Source: DASQPR01 sp963836785
GTDB lineage: Bacteria > Actinomycetota > Actinomycetes > Mycobacteriales > Micromonosporaceae
Assembly: GCA_963836785.1 (NCBI GenBank)
Contig: CAWIKW010000005.1
Location: 558,001-622,000 of the forward strand
DNA: 64,000 bases
Reading direction: 5' to 3'
The notes beneath the pieces were generated by a model, which saw only the letters and a program-made list of their open reading frames with translations, did no database searches and was not told where the DNA came from. This document shows positions 43,989 to 52,916 of this stretch, in pieces (position 1 is the first letter of the stretch; every line of letters begins with the position of its first letter). Both the position numbers and the translations under genes were made by a program.

Positions 43989-45340
43989 CCAGTGTGATGG
44001 CGCCCGACTGGTTGCATCCGCCGGCCGATGTCAACGCGCTCGTGCCCGACTTCTGGCCGCGTAACGTCGCGCGGGGAGCGGACGGCGTGGTAACCGTCGA
44101 CGGCGTACGCGTCGACGACCTCGCGCGCGAGTTCGGCACCCCGGCGTACGTGTTGGACGAGGCCGACGTCCGTGCGCGGTGCCGGGAGTTCCGGGCCGGG
44201 TTCGCCGGCGCAGACGTGTACTACGCCGGAAAAGCGTTCCTGAGCAAGGCGATCGTGCGCATCATCGAGAGCGAAGGACTGTCGCTCGACGTGTGTTCCG
44301 GCGGTGAACTGGCGACCGCGTTGGCCGCCGGCATGCCGGCCGAGCGGATCGGGTTGCACGGCAACAACAAGTCCGTCGACGAGCTGACCCGGGCGGTCGA
44401 CGCCGGCGTCGGTCGGATCATCGTCGACTCGTTCGACGAGATCGAGCGGTTGACCACCATCGCCCGAGTTCGCGGGGGTGAGCGGCCGCGCGTGCTGATC
44501 CGGCTCACGGTCGGCGTCGAAGCCCACACCCACGAGTTCATCGCGACCGCCCACGAAGACCAGAAGTTCGGCTTCTCGGTGGCGAGCGGGGCGGCCGACG
44601 CGGCGGTCCAGGCGATCATGTCGGCCGGCGTCCTGGAGTTGCGCGGCTTCCACTCCCACATCGGGTCACAGATCTTCGACACCGGCGGATTCGAGGTGGC
44701 CGCCCGCCGGGTGCTTGCCCTGATGGCCGCCGTACGGGACCGATACGGCGTCGACCTCCCCGAGCTCGATCTCGGCGGCGGGTTCGGCATCGCGTACACG
44801 TCGCAGGACCGGCCGTCGACGCCGGCCGAACTGGCGGGACGGATCAACGAGGTCGTTCGCGAGGAGTGCGCCGCGTCCGGTCTGCCGGTGCCGCGCCTGT
44901 CGATCGAGCCGGGCCGCGCGATCATCGGTGCCTCGACGTTCACGCTGTACGAGGTCGGGACCGTTAAGGACGTCGAGGGCATCCGGACGTACGTCTCGGT
45001 GGACGGTGGGATGAGCGACAACATCCGGTCGGCGCTGTACGGAGCGGCCCACAGCGCGACGCTCGCGAGCCGGCGATCGACGGCGCCGCCGATGCTTGCC
45101 CGGGTGGTGGGAAAGCATTGCGAATCGGGGGACATCCTCGTGAAGGATGAGTTCTTGCCGGCCGACACCCGGCCCGGCGACCTGCTCGCCGTGCCGGGCA
45201 CCGGCGCGTACGGCCGGAGTATGGCGAGCAACTACAACCACGTGCCTCGCCCGGCCGTGATCGCGGTCGCGAACGGAGCGGCTCGGGTGATCGTCCGGCG
45301 GGAGACCGAGGCGGATCTGCTGGCGCTCGACGTCGGTTGA
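43985..45340 (+). CDS. lysA: Diaminopimelate decarboxylase
   Basis: This 451-residue PLP enzyme makes L-lysine from meso-diaminopimelate. The PLP lysine is in VYYAGKAFLSKAIV. VGVEAHTHEFIATAHEDQKFGF, GFHSHIGSQI, DLGGGFGI, EPGRAIIG and VGKHCESGDI are the standard family motifs. GTG 43985 overlaps the argS stop by three bases, supporting translational coupling. The argS-lysA-hom order is typical of actinomycetes. Confidence 0.97.
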   Translation: MTSVMAPDWLHPPADVNALVPDFWPRNVARGADGVVTVDGVRVDDLAREFGTPAYVLDEADVRARCREFRAGFAGADVYYAGKAFLSKAIVRIIESEGLSLDVCSGGELATALAAGMPAERIGLHGNNKSVDELTRAVDAGVGRIIVDSFDEIERLTTIARVRGGERPRVLIRLTVGVEAHTHEFIATAHEDQKFGFSVASGAADAAVQAIMSAGVLELRGFHSHIGSQIFDTGGFEVAARRVLALMAAVRDRYGVDLPELDLGGGFGIAYTSQDRPSTPAELAGRINEVVREECAASGLPVPRLSIEPGRAIIGASTFTLYEVGTVKDVEGIRTYVSVDGGMSDNIRSALYGAAHSATLASRRSTAPPMLARVVGKHCESGDILVKDEFLPADTRPGDLLAVPGTGAYGRSMASNYNHVPRPAVIAVANGAARVIVRRETEADLLALDVG

Positions 45341-45505
45341 TCAACCTAACCAATACGTGGCCTGCGGCGGTGGTCCGCGCGGGGGCAGGCACAATTGCCA
45401 GGAAGCGCCGCGATCGGCAATGACCGCCCGCGACGGCGCCGCGGCGCAGCGGCAGCGCGGCGAAGAGGCTCGGAACTACCCGATCGAGGGCATGGGAGGC
45501 AGGCG

Positions 45506-46804
45506 ATGGCACAGCCGGTACGAGTCGCGCTGCTGGGTTGCGGCACGGTCGGGTCGGCGGTCGTACGGCTCATGCACCAGCAGGCGGAGGACCTGACCGC
45601 CCGCATCGGCGCGCCGCTCGAACTCGTCGGTGTGGCCGTCCGCCGGCCGAATCGTGACCGTGGAGACCTGGGCCTCGACCGTTCGTTGTTCACCGCCGAT
45701 GCGCTGGGCCTCGTCAAGCGGGACGACGTCGATATCGTCGTAGAGGTCGTCGGCGGCATCGAGCCGGCCCGGACCTGGCTGACCGAGGCGCTGCGCGCGG
45801 GCAAGAGCGTGGTGACCGGAAACAAGGCGCTGCTGGCCGAGGACGGCGGAACGATCCACGACGCGGCCGCCGAGGGCGGCGCGGACCTCTACTACGAAGC
45901 GGCCGTCGCCGGAGCGATTCCGTTGCTGCGGCCGCTGCGTGAGTCGCTGCACGGTGACCGGATCACCCGTGTCACCGGCATCGTCAACGGCACGACGAAC
46001 TTCATCCTCTCCGCCATGGACGCGTCCGGCATGGGCTTCGAGGAGGCGCTCGAGCAGGCGACCGAACTCGGCTACGCGGAACCGGATCCGACCGCCGACA
46101 TCGAGGGATTCGACGCGGCGGCCAAAGCGGCGATCCTCGCGTCGCTCGCGTTCCACACCCGGGTGACCGCGGCCGACGTCTATCGCGAAGGCATCACCGA
46201 AGTGACCGCGACGGACATGGCGAGCGCCCACAGCATGGGCGCCACGATCAAACTGCTGTGCATCGCAACCCGGACCGACGGCGGTGGCGTGGCCGTGCGC
46301 GTACACCCGGCGATGATTCCGCGCTCTCATCCGTTGGCCAGTGTCGGCGACGCGTTCAACGCCGTGTTCATCGAGGCGGACGCGGCCGGTCAATTGATGT
46401 TCTACGGCCGCGGCGCCGGCGGCGCGCCGTCGGCGAGTGCGGTGCTCGGCGACATCGTCGCCGTCGCCCGCAACCGGATCGCCGGACACCGCGCCGCGAG
46501 CGAGTCGTCCTACGCGGCGCTGCCGGTACGACCGATGGGTGAGGTGTCGACGCGCTACCACGTGAGCCTCGACGTCGCCGATCGCGCCGGAGTCCTGGCC
46601 GCGGTCGCGAATGTCTTTGCCCGACAGGATGTGTCGATCGCGACCGTACGGCAGTCCGGCCGGGACGCCAGCGCTCAGTTGGTGATCGTCACCCACACGG
46701 CTCCGGACGCGGCGCTCCGCGCCACCGTCGAGGACCTGCGTGCACTCGACATCGTCCGCTCGGTGGCCAGCGTGCTGCGGGTCGAGGGGGAGAGTTCGCG
46801 ATGA
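45506..46804 (+). CDS. hom: Homoserine dehydrogenase
   Basis: This 432-residue enzyme reduces aspartate semialdehyde to homoserine for threonine and methionine. The NAD(P) loop is VALLGCGTVGSAVVRL. The catalytic region has GIVNGTTNFILSAM and GYAEPDPTADIEGFDAAAKA. A C-terminal ACT domain (VSLDVADRAGVLAAVANVFA) should give threonine feedback control. ATG 45506 has GGGAGGC upstream. The stop overlaps thrC as ATGA. Confidence 0.97.
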   Translation: MAQPVRVALLGCGTVGSAVVRLMHQQAEDLTARIGAPLELVGVAVRRPNRDRGDLGLDRSLFTADALGLVKRDDVDIVVEVVGGIEPARTWLTEALRAGKSVVTGNKALLAEDGGTIHDAAAEGGADLYYEAAVAGAIPLLRPLRESLHGDRITRVTGIVNGTTNFILSAMDASGMGFEEALEQATELGYAEPDPTADIEGFDAAAKAAILASLAFHTRVTAADVYREGITEVTATDMASAHSMGATIKLLCIATRTDGGGVAVRVHPAMIPRSHPLASVGDAFNAVFIEADAAGQLMFYGRGAGGAPSASAVLGDIVAVARNRIAGHRAASESSYAALPVRPMGEVSTRYHVSLDVADRAGVLAAVANVFARQDVSIATVRQSGRDASAQLVIVTHTAPDAALRATVEDLRALDIVRSVASVLRVEGESSR

Positions 46805-47874
46805 ACGACAGCGGTCACCGCCGTCCGTGGCGCGGGGTGATCGACGCCTATCGCGAGCGGCTGCCGGTCGGCGCCCAGACCGAGGCCGTCACGCTCTACG
46901 AGGGCAACACGCCGCTCGTACCGGCGGCGGCGCTGTCGGCGCGGACCGGTTGCGAGGTCTTCCTCAAGGTCGAGGGCTCCAACCCGACCGGTTCGTTCAA
47001 GGATCGCGGCATGACGGTGGCCGTGACCCGGGCGGTCGAGAACGGCTCGAAGGCCATCATCTGTGCGTCGACCGGCAACACGAGCGCATCGGCGGCGGCC
47101 TACGCGGCCCGGGCCGGGATCATGTGCGCCGTACTCGTCCCGCAGGGCAAGATCGCCCTCGGCAAGCTCGCCCAGGCGCTCGTCCACGGGGCACGCCTGC
47201 TCCAGGTGGCCGGCAACTTCGACGACTGCCTCGCGCTCGCGTCGAAGCTGGCGATCGACTTCCCGGTGTCGCTGGTGAACTCGGTGAATCCCGATCGCCT
47301 GCACGGGCAGAAAACCGCGGCGTTCGAGATCGTCGAGGCGCTGGGCGACGCACCGGACATCCACTGCATACCGGTCGGCAACGCCGGCAACATCTGCGCG
47401 TACTGGATGGGCTACACCGAGGACCTGGCCGCCGGTAACGCGACCAGGACCCCGAAGATGTACGGCTTCCAGGCCGCCGGCGCGGCGCCATTGGTGTCCG
47501 GCCAAGTGGTCGCCGAGCCGTCGACGATCGCGACCGCGATCCGGATCGGCAACCCGGCATCGTGGACGAAGGCGATCGAGGCCCGGGATGCGTCCGGCGG
47601 CCTGATCGCCGCGGTGACCGATCGGGAGATCCTGTCGGCGTACCGGATGCTGGCCCGGACGGTGGGCGTCTTCGTCGAATTGGGCAGCGCGGCGAGCGTG
47701 GCCGGCCTGCTGCAGTCGGCGGAACGCGGCCTGCTGCCGGCCGGCGGCCGCGTCGTCTGCACGGTCACCGGCCACGGTCTCAAGGATCCGGAGTGGGCGA
47801 TCTCCACGGCACCCGCGCCCACGACGGTAACCGCGGACGTCCTGGCCGCCGCGCACGCCCTCGACCTCGCCTGA
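46801..47874 (+). CDS. thrC: Threonine synthase
   Basis: This 357-residue PLP enzyme forms threonine from O-phosphohomoserine. The PLP lysine is in NPTGSFKDRGMTVAVTRAVE. ASTGNTSASAAAYAAR and VGNAGNICAYWMGY bind substrate and cofactor phosphate. The short form without the N-terminal extension is usual in actinomycetes. ATG 46801 overlaps the hom stop. Its partner thrB is separated from it by an MFS gene. Confidence 0.97.
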   Translation: MNDSGHRRPWRGVIDAYRERLPVGAQTEAVTLYEGNTPLVPAAALSARTGCEVFLKVEGSNPTGSFKDRGMTVAVTRAVENGSKAIICASTGNTSASAAAYAARAGIMCAVLVPQGKIALGKLAQALVHGARLLQVAGNFDDCLALASKLAIDFPVSLVNSVNPDRLHGQKTAAFEIVEALGDAPDIHCIPVGNAGNICAYWMGYTEDLAAGNATRTPKMYGFQAAGAAPLVSGQVVAEPSTIATAIRIGNPASWTKAIEARDASGGLIAAVTDREILSAYRMLARTVGVFVELGSAASVAGLLQSAERGLLPAGGRVVCTVTGHGLKDPEWAISTAPAPTTVTADVLAAAHALDLA

Positions 47875-47958
47875 TTCCGTCCGGAGTTGAGCGACGGCTC
47901 AGGAAAGTCGCGGGTCGACGCCGCGTGTCGCGCGAACCACCCGGTAGTGTTTCGTCGC

Positions 47959-49233
47959 GTGTCGACACCGTGGTCGGTCCTTACCGGCAATCGTGACTTC
48001 CGGCGGCTGTTCGGCGCGGAACTCGTCATGTTCGGTGGCGACTGGCTTGTCATGGTGCCGTTGCAGGGCCTGCTCATCTCGTTGACGCACAACGGCTTCC
48101 TCGGCGGGGTCGCGCTGGCCGCCGACACCGGCATTCAGGCGCTGCTTCTGCCGTTTGCCGGTGTGGTCGCCGATCGGATCGACCGTCGTCGGATCATGGT
48201 CGCATCCAATGCGGCGGCGTTCGTCGCGGTGCTGCTCCTTTTGCTGGTACGGACACCCGCGACCGCGTGGCTCGGCCCGGTCGCGATCGGGGCGGTCGCG
48301 GTGGCCAAGGCGTTCTACTCGCCGGCGGCCACGTCGGCACTGCCGAATCTGGTGCCACGCGAGGACCTTTCCGCCGCGAACGCGATCGCCGGTAGTTCGT
48401 GGGGCACGATGGCGGTCGTCGGTTCGTCACTGGGCGGCATCCTGAGTGCCGCGTTTTCGCCGTACACGTGCTTTGTCATCACGGCCGTGTTGCTGGCCGT
48501 GGCCGCGATGCTCGCGCTCGGCGTGCGCCAACCCATGCAGGCGCCGCGCGATTTCGCCGGTGAGCGACCGGCCACCTGGCACGCGTTGCGGGAGTCGGCG
48601 CGCTACATCGCGCACCGACCGCGAGTCGCCGCCCTGGTGACGGTGAAGTCCGGGGTCGGCCTGGGCAACGGCGTGCTGGCCCTGTTCTCGGTCCTGGCCA
48701 TCGAGGTCTTCGCGGTCGGCTCGATCGGCACCGGGCTGCTGTTCGCGGCCCGTGGAGCCGGTGCGCTGATCGGGCCGTTCCTGCTTCGACGCCTGATCGG
48801 CGAGGGTCGGTGGCTGCTCGGCGGCCTGTCCATTTCCATGATCGCGTACGGGCTGAGCTACCTCGGGGTGTCGGTCGCCCGGTGGTTTCCGCTCATCCTG
48901 CTGCTGGTGGTGATCGCCCACGTCGCCGGCGGCGGTAACTGGGCCATGTCCAATTTCGCGCTCCAGGCCGAGATCCCGGACGAGTTGCGGGGGCGGGTGT
49001 TCGCCTTCGACCAGATGATCGTGATGCTGGCCGTGTCGGCGAGCCTGCTCGTCGTCGGCGCCCTGGAGGGGCACCTCGCGACCCGGGTGCTGGTGTTCGC
49101 GTGCGGTGCGGTCACGTTGCTCTACGGAATCGGCTGGCGCCTGGTCACCGCGAGAATTCGCGGCGGAGCCCTCGGCCCGGCGCTGCCGGGCCGAACACCG
49201 GTGCCGGCGCCAGCTATCGGCATCGAGGAGTGA
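47959..49233 (+). CDS. MFS transporter inserted between thrC and thrB
   Basis: This membrane transporter of about 424 residues has twelve predicted helices. It shows the enterobactin-exporter-like MFS_3 pattern: LFGAELVMFGGDWLVMVPLQ, VADRIDRRRIMVASNAAAFV and SALPNLVPREDLSAANAIAG. GTG 47959 fits, with a TAGTGT box nine bases upstream allowing a leaderless transcript; TTG 47887 is less likely. The substrate is unknown. Its place in the threonine cluster suggests amino-acid export, but MFS_3 proteins are mostly drug or siderophore exporters. Confidence 0.85.
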   Translation: MSTPWSVLTGNRDFRRLFGAELVMFGGDWLVMVPLQGLLISLTHNGFLGGVALAADTGIQALLLPFAGVVADRIDRRRIMVASNAAAFVAVLLLLLVRTPATAWLGPVAIGAVAVAKAFYSPAATSALPNLVPREDLSAANAIAGSSWGTMAVVGSSLGGILSAAFSPYTCFVITAVLLAVAAMLALGVRQPMQAPRDFAGERPATWHALRESARYIAHRPRVAALVTVKSGVGLGNGVLALFSVLAIEVFAVGSIGTGLLFAARGAGALIGPFLLRRLIGEGRWLLGGLSISMIAYGLSYLGVSVARWFPLILLLVVIAHVAGGGNWAMSNFALQAEIPDELRGRVFAFDQMIVMLAVSASLLVVGALEGHLATRVLVFACGAVTLLYGIGWRLVTARIRGGALGPALPGRTPVPAPAIGIEE

Positions 49234-49372
49234 TCGGCCGACCGGCCGCCGGGGCCACCGGCTCTGCGGGGCGGGCGGCGAGCGGCTCCGGGAATAGCTG
49301 GGACGTCGCGGCCGTTTGGTCGAGTGGTCACGGGCGGCCGGCCACCACGGAGGTTGGCCCTACGATGTGGCG

Positions 49373-50269
49373 ATGGTCAGCTTTCGAGCGGACCCCGTCC
49401 ACGTACGGGTGCCGGCGACGAGCGCCAATCTCGGGCCCGGTTTCGACGCTCTGGGTCTGGCGCTCGGTCTCTACGACCACGTCAGCGCGCGGATAACGGC
49501 CACCGATTCGATCACCGTACGGGTCAGCGGCGAGGGTGCTGGTCAGCTGCCCGGAGACGTCACGCATCTGGTGGCGTCGAGCGCGGTGGCGACGTTCGAG
49601 CGGATCGGCGGCACGCCGCCGGGCATCGACATCGAGTGCATCAACGCGATCCCGCAGGCACGGGGGCTCGGTTCATCGTCGGCCGCGATCGTGGCCGGGA
49701 TCCTGGTCGCCCGCGGCCTCACCGTGGACGGGGACGAGCTCCTCGACACGGCCGCCGTGTTGCGGCTGGCGAACGAGATCGAGGGTCACCCGGACAACGT
49801 TGCGCCATGCCTGCTGGGCGGATTCACGATCGCCTGGCTGGATGCCGGTGGTGCCCGGGCCGTACGGCTCGAGCCGGATCCGGCCGTACACCCGCTGGTC
49901 TTCGTGCCGGCGGAGCGCGGGTTGACCGCGCACGCCCGGCTGGCGTTGCCGCAGGTCGTGCCGCACCGCGACGCCGCGTATTCGGCCGGTCGGGCGGCGC
50001 TTCTCGTCCATGCGCTGACGGCCGACCCCACGCTGCTCTATCCGGCCACCGAGGACCGGCTGCATCAGCAGTATCGCGCTACTGGGATGCCGGCGACCGC
50101 CGAATTGTTGGTGAAGTTGCGCGGGGCCGGTGTGGCGGCTGTGGTCAGTGGGGCTGGACCAAGCGTGCTGGCACTGTCCACGGACCCTGCGGAGGTGCCC
50201 GACACGCCGGGCTGGCTACGACTGTCGCCACCCTGTGATGTCATGGGTGCCGTGTGTGAGGTAGGCTAG
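49373..50269 (+). CDS. thrB: Homoserine kinase
   Basis: This 298-residue GHMP kinase phosphorylates homoserine. VRVPATSANLGPGFDALGLA is the N-terminal motif, and IPQARGLGSSSAAIVAGI is the ATP-binding loop. NEIEGHPDNVAPCLLGGFTI and VAAVVSGAGPSVLAL complete the GHMP set. ATG 49373 is seven bases after TACGAT (49361-49366), so the message may be leaderless; GGAGGTT is too far upstream to serve as an ideal ribosome site. Confidence 0.96.
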   Translation: MVSFRADPVHVRVPATSANLGPGFDALGLALGLYDHVSARITATDSITVRVSGEGAGQLPGDVTHLVASSAVATFERIGGTPPGIDIECINAIPQARGLGSSSAAIVAGILVARGLTVDGDELLDTAAVLRLANEIEGHPDNVAPCLLGGFTIAWLDAGGARAVRLEPDPAVHPLVFVPAERGLTAHARLALPQVVPHRDAAYSAGRAALLVHALTADPTLLYPATEDRLHQQYRATGMPATAELLVKLRGAGVAAVVSGAGPSVLALSTDPAEVPDTPGWLRLSPPCDVMGAVCEVG

Positions 50270-50738
50270 TCGCAACGTTGAGTCGCCGCGATGCTCAGCT
50301 TCACCTGTTGGTCCGCGGACAGCGTGATTTCCTCGGTCAGTTCGCACCGAGTCCCGCAGAAGACATCCGTCCTTGAGGGTCTGGTCCGTACTGTTCGTTG
50401 GTCACCAATGTCTTGGATCGGCGGCGTGGTGCTCGTGGCAACGTTCGCGAGTGAGCATTGCCGCAGGCAGGCAGATTGATTAGGCTCCAGGGTTAGCGCC
50501 CCGGACGTGATCTTTCTGGCGGCTCACCCCGAATTCCCGTAGTTTCCGCACTGGCCGTCTCGGCTTTGCAGTGTGCGGGTTCTGCGTGGCGTCGACGGCC
50601 TGGCCTCCTCGCCCGTCGTACGTGACGTCAACAATCACCCGCATCACCATCGCGAACCGCGGTAGCGGGTGCAGCGGGACAGCCTTGGATGTTTTTGACC
50701 CGGGCGGTCTCGAGCCTTATCGAGGGAGAAGGAATCCA
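50270..50738 (+). promoter_or_regulatory. rho promoter and long leader
   Basis: In this 469-base gap TTGCCG (50458-50463), a 17-base spacer and TAGGCT (50481-50486) form the best sigma-70-like promoter. They leave an untranslated leader of about 245 bases before the TTG start of rho. Long leaders on rho genes allow Rho to terminate its own message in other bacteria. No gene was convincing in the gap. Confidence 0.5.
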
Positions 50739-52811
50739 TTGAGCGACACCACCGACGTGACGTCGGACGTTTCTAACGTCACGGCGCCGGAGGAGACCGC
50801 GGGCGCGTCCCGCCGTCGCCGTACGGGCAGCGGCCTGACGTCGATGCTGCTACCGGAGCTACAGGCCATGGCTACATCGCTTGGCATCTCCGGCACCGCG
50901 CGGATGCGTAAGGGCGAAATCATCGCCGCCATCCAGGAGCGCAACGGCGGCGACAGCCGTGTGCCGGGTCCGCGCAGCACCGCTGTCGACGGTTCGCATG
51001 CGTCGATCGCGGCGGAGGCGCCGGGCCCGGAGACGAGCGCGCCGCGCGCACAAGTGCGCCGCAACGGCCGCGATGCCCAAGGCCGCGATGCCCAGGGCCG
51101 GGATGCCAACGGTCGGGATGCCCAGGGCCGGGATGCCCAGGGCCGGGATGCCAACGGTCGGACCGCTGACACGGTCACGCCGACCATCGAGCCGTTCGCA
51201 CAAACGACGGCACGAGCGGACGAGCCGGCGGCCGTACGCGCCGCCGAGCCGAGCGCCCGGGCGACCGATACGCTCGACCGTCCCGATTCCGGCGGCACCG
51301 GGACGGAGCGGTTCAACGGCCGGGAGCGCGACAGCCGGGACAACCGTGACAGTCGCGACAACCGCGATGGGCGCGACAACAGCCCGCGTGGCGACCGCGA
51401 CAACGTATCCCGGGACAACCGGGACACCCGGGACAACCGTGATCAGCGCGGCGATCGCGAGCAGCAGCCTCGTGGCCAGCGCAATGAGCGCGGCGACCGC
51501 GGCGACCAGCGCAACAACGATCGTGGCCCGCGCGACCAGCGCGGCGGCGACGACCAGGGCGATGACGACGAGAACCGCCGCAGTCGGCGCAGCCGCTTCC
51601 GCGAGCGCAACCGCCGCGGTCGCGACCGTGGCGAGGGCGGCGGTGGCGGCGGCAACGAGCCGCAGGTCAACGACGACGATGTGTTGATCCCAGTCGCTGG
51701 CATCGTGGACGTGCTGGACAACTACGCCTTCGTGCGGACGTCTGGCTATCTGTCCGGCCCGAACGACGTCTACGTCTCGATGGCCCAGATCAAGCGCTAC
51801 GGGCTGCGTCGCGGCGACGCGGTCACCGGCGCCGTCCGGACCGTACGTGAGGGTGGCGACGGACGGCGGGACAAGTACAACCCGCTGGTCCGGCTCGATT
51901 CGATCAACGGCATGGACGTCGAGGAATCGCGTCGTCGTCCGGAGTTCTACAAGCTCACGCCGCTCTACCCGCAGGACCGCCTGCGCCTGGAGACCGAGGC
52001 GAACATCCTCACCACCCGCGTCATCGACCTGGTGATGCCGATCGGCAAGGGCCAGCGCGCCCTGATCGTGTCGCCGCCGAAGGCCGGCAAGACGATGGTG
52101 TTGCAGGCGATCGCGAACGCGGTCACGCGCAACAACCCGGAGTGCCACCTGATGGTCGTACTCGTCGATGAGCGGCCGGAAGAGGTCACCGACATGCAAC
52201 GGTCGGTGAAGGGCGAGGTCATCGCGTCCACGTTCGACCGTCCGCCGTCCGACCACACCACGGTCGCCGAGCTGTCGATCGAGCGGGCCAAGCGGCTCGT
52301 GGAGCTCGGGCACGACGTTGTCGTCCTGCTCGACTCGATCACCCGGCTCGGGCGTGCGTACAACAACGCGTCGCCCGCATCCGGCCGGATCCTGTCCGGT
52401 GGTATCGACTCGACCGCGCTCTACCCGCCGAAGCGCTTCCTCGGCGCGGCACGCAACATCGAGCACGGTGGCTCGCTCACCATCATCGCCACGGCGCTCG
52501 TGGAGACCGGTTCGACCGGTGACACGGTGATCTTCGAAGAGTTCAAGGGCACCGGCAACGCCGAGCTGAAGCTCGACCGGAAGATCGCGGACAAGCGCGT
52601 GTGGCCGGCGATCGACATCGACCCGTCCAGCACCCGCAAGGAAGAGATTCTGCTGGCTCCGGACGAGTTGGCGATCGTGCTGAAGCTGCGCAAGGTGCTC
52701 CACGCACTCGACTCGCAGCAGGCCCTGGATCTCCTGCTCGACCGGCTGAAGAAGACGCGGACGAACATCGAGTTCCTGATGCAGATCGCGCAGTCGACGC
52801 CGGGTGAGTGA
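50739..52811 (+). CDS. rho: Transcription termination factor Rho with large disordered insert
   Basis: This 690-residue hexameric RNA helicase ends transcripts. The Rho N-terminal helix (GLTSMLLPELQAMATSLGIS, then RMRKGEIIAAIQERNGG) is followed by about 220 residues of disordered insert. The insert starts with AQG/ANG-Arg-Asp repeats, then Asp-Asn-Arg and Arg-Gly-rich stretches. The RNA-binding domain resumes at VAGIVDVLDNYAFVRTSGYL. The ATPase core has SPPKAGKTMV (P-loop), LMVVLVDERPEEVTDM and SITRLGRAYN (R-loop). TTG 50739 follows GGGAGAAGGA and is preferred to starts inside the leader. Confidence 0.95.
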   Translation: MSDTTDVTSDVSNVTAPEETAGASRRRRTGSGLTSMLLPELQAMATSLGISGTARMRKGEIIAAIQERNGGDSRVPGPRSTAVDGSHASIAAEAPGPETSAPRAQVRRNGRDAQGRDAQGRDANGRDAQGRDAQGRDANGRTADTVTPTIEPFAQTTARADEPAAVRAAEPSARATDTLDRPDSGGTGTERFNGRERDSRDNRDSRDNRDGRDNSPRGDRDNVSRDNRDTRDNRDQRGDREQQPRGQRNERGDRGDQRNNDRGPRDQRGGDDQGDDDENRRSRRSRFRERNRRGRDRGEGGGGGGNEPQVNDDDVLIPVAGIVDVLDNYAFVRTSGYLSGPNDVYVSMAQIKRYGLRRGDAVTGAVRTVREGGDGRRDKYNPLVRLDSINGMDVEESRRRPEFYKLTPLYPQDRLRLETEANILTTRVIDLVMPIGKGQRALIVSPPKAGKTMVLQAIANAVTRNNPECHLMVVLVDERPEEVTDMQRSVKGEVIASTFDRPPSDHTTVAELSIERAKRLVELGHDVVVLLDSITRLGRAYNNASPASGRILSGGIDSTALYPPKRFLGAARNIEHGGSLTIIATALVETGSTGDTVIFEEFKGTGNAELKLDRKIADKRVWPAIDIDPSSTRKEEILLAPDELAIVLKLRKVLHALDSQQALDLLLDRLKKTRTNIEFLMQIAQSTPGE
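51072..51161 (+). repeat. 15-bp tandem repeat inside rho, six copies
   Basis: Six head-to-tail 15-base units of the form GATGCCCAGGGCCGG encode Asp-Ala-(Gln/Asn)-Gly-Arg. Units two, four and five are identical, and units three and six are identical. The order AQG, AQG, ANG appears twice, so a 45-base block was also duplicated. Confidence 0.9.
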
Positions 52812-52843
52812 GACGCCGGCGAGTAAGTAGTACCGACGCTGAT

Positions 52844-52870
52844 GGGCCGCTCTCTTATTGAGGGCGGCCC
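52844..52870 (+). terminator. Hairpin after rho
   Basis: GGGCCGC (52844-52850) pairs with GCGGCCC (52864-52870) around a T-containing loop, 32 bases after the rho stop. It lies between rho and the convergent kinase gene and may stop both transcripts. Confidence 0.55.
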
Positions 52871-52916
52871 GTCGCCGTGTTCGGCCCGGTTCTGAAGATC
52901 CCGTCGGCGACCTGGT

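Noticed and set aside
50859..52703. 614-codon minus-strand frame inside rho
   Set aside because: It is a GC-driven antisense frame over the rho repeats and ATPase core, made mostly of Val/Ala/Leu runs.
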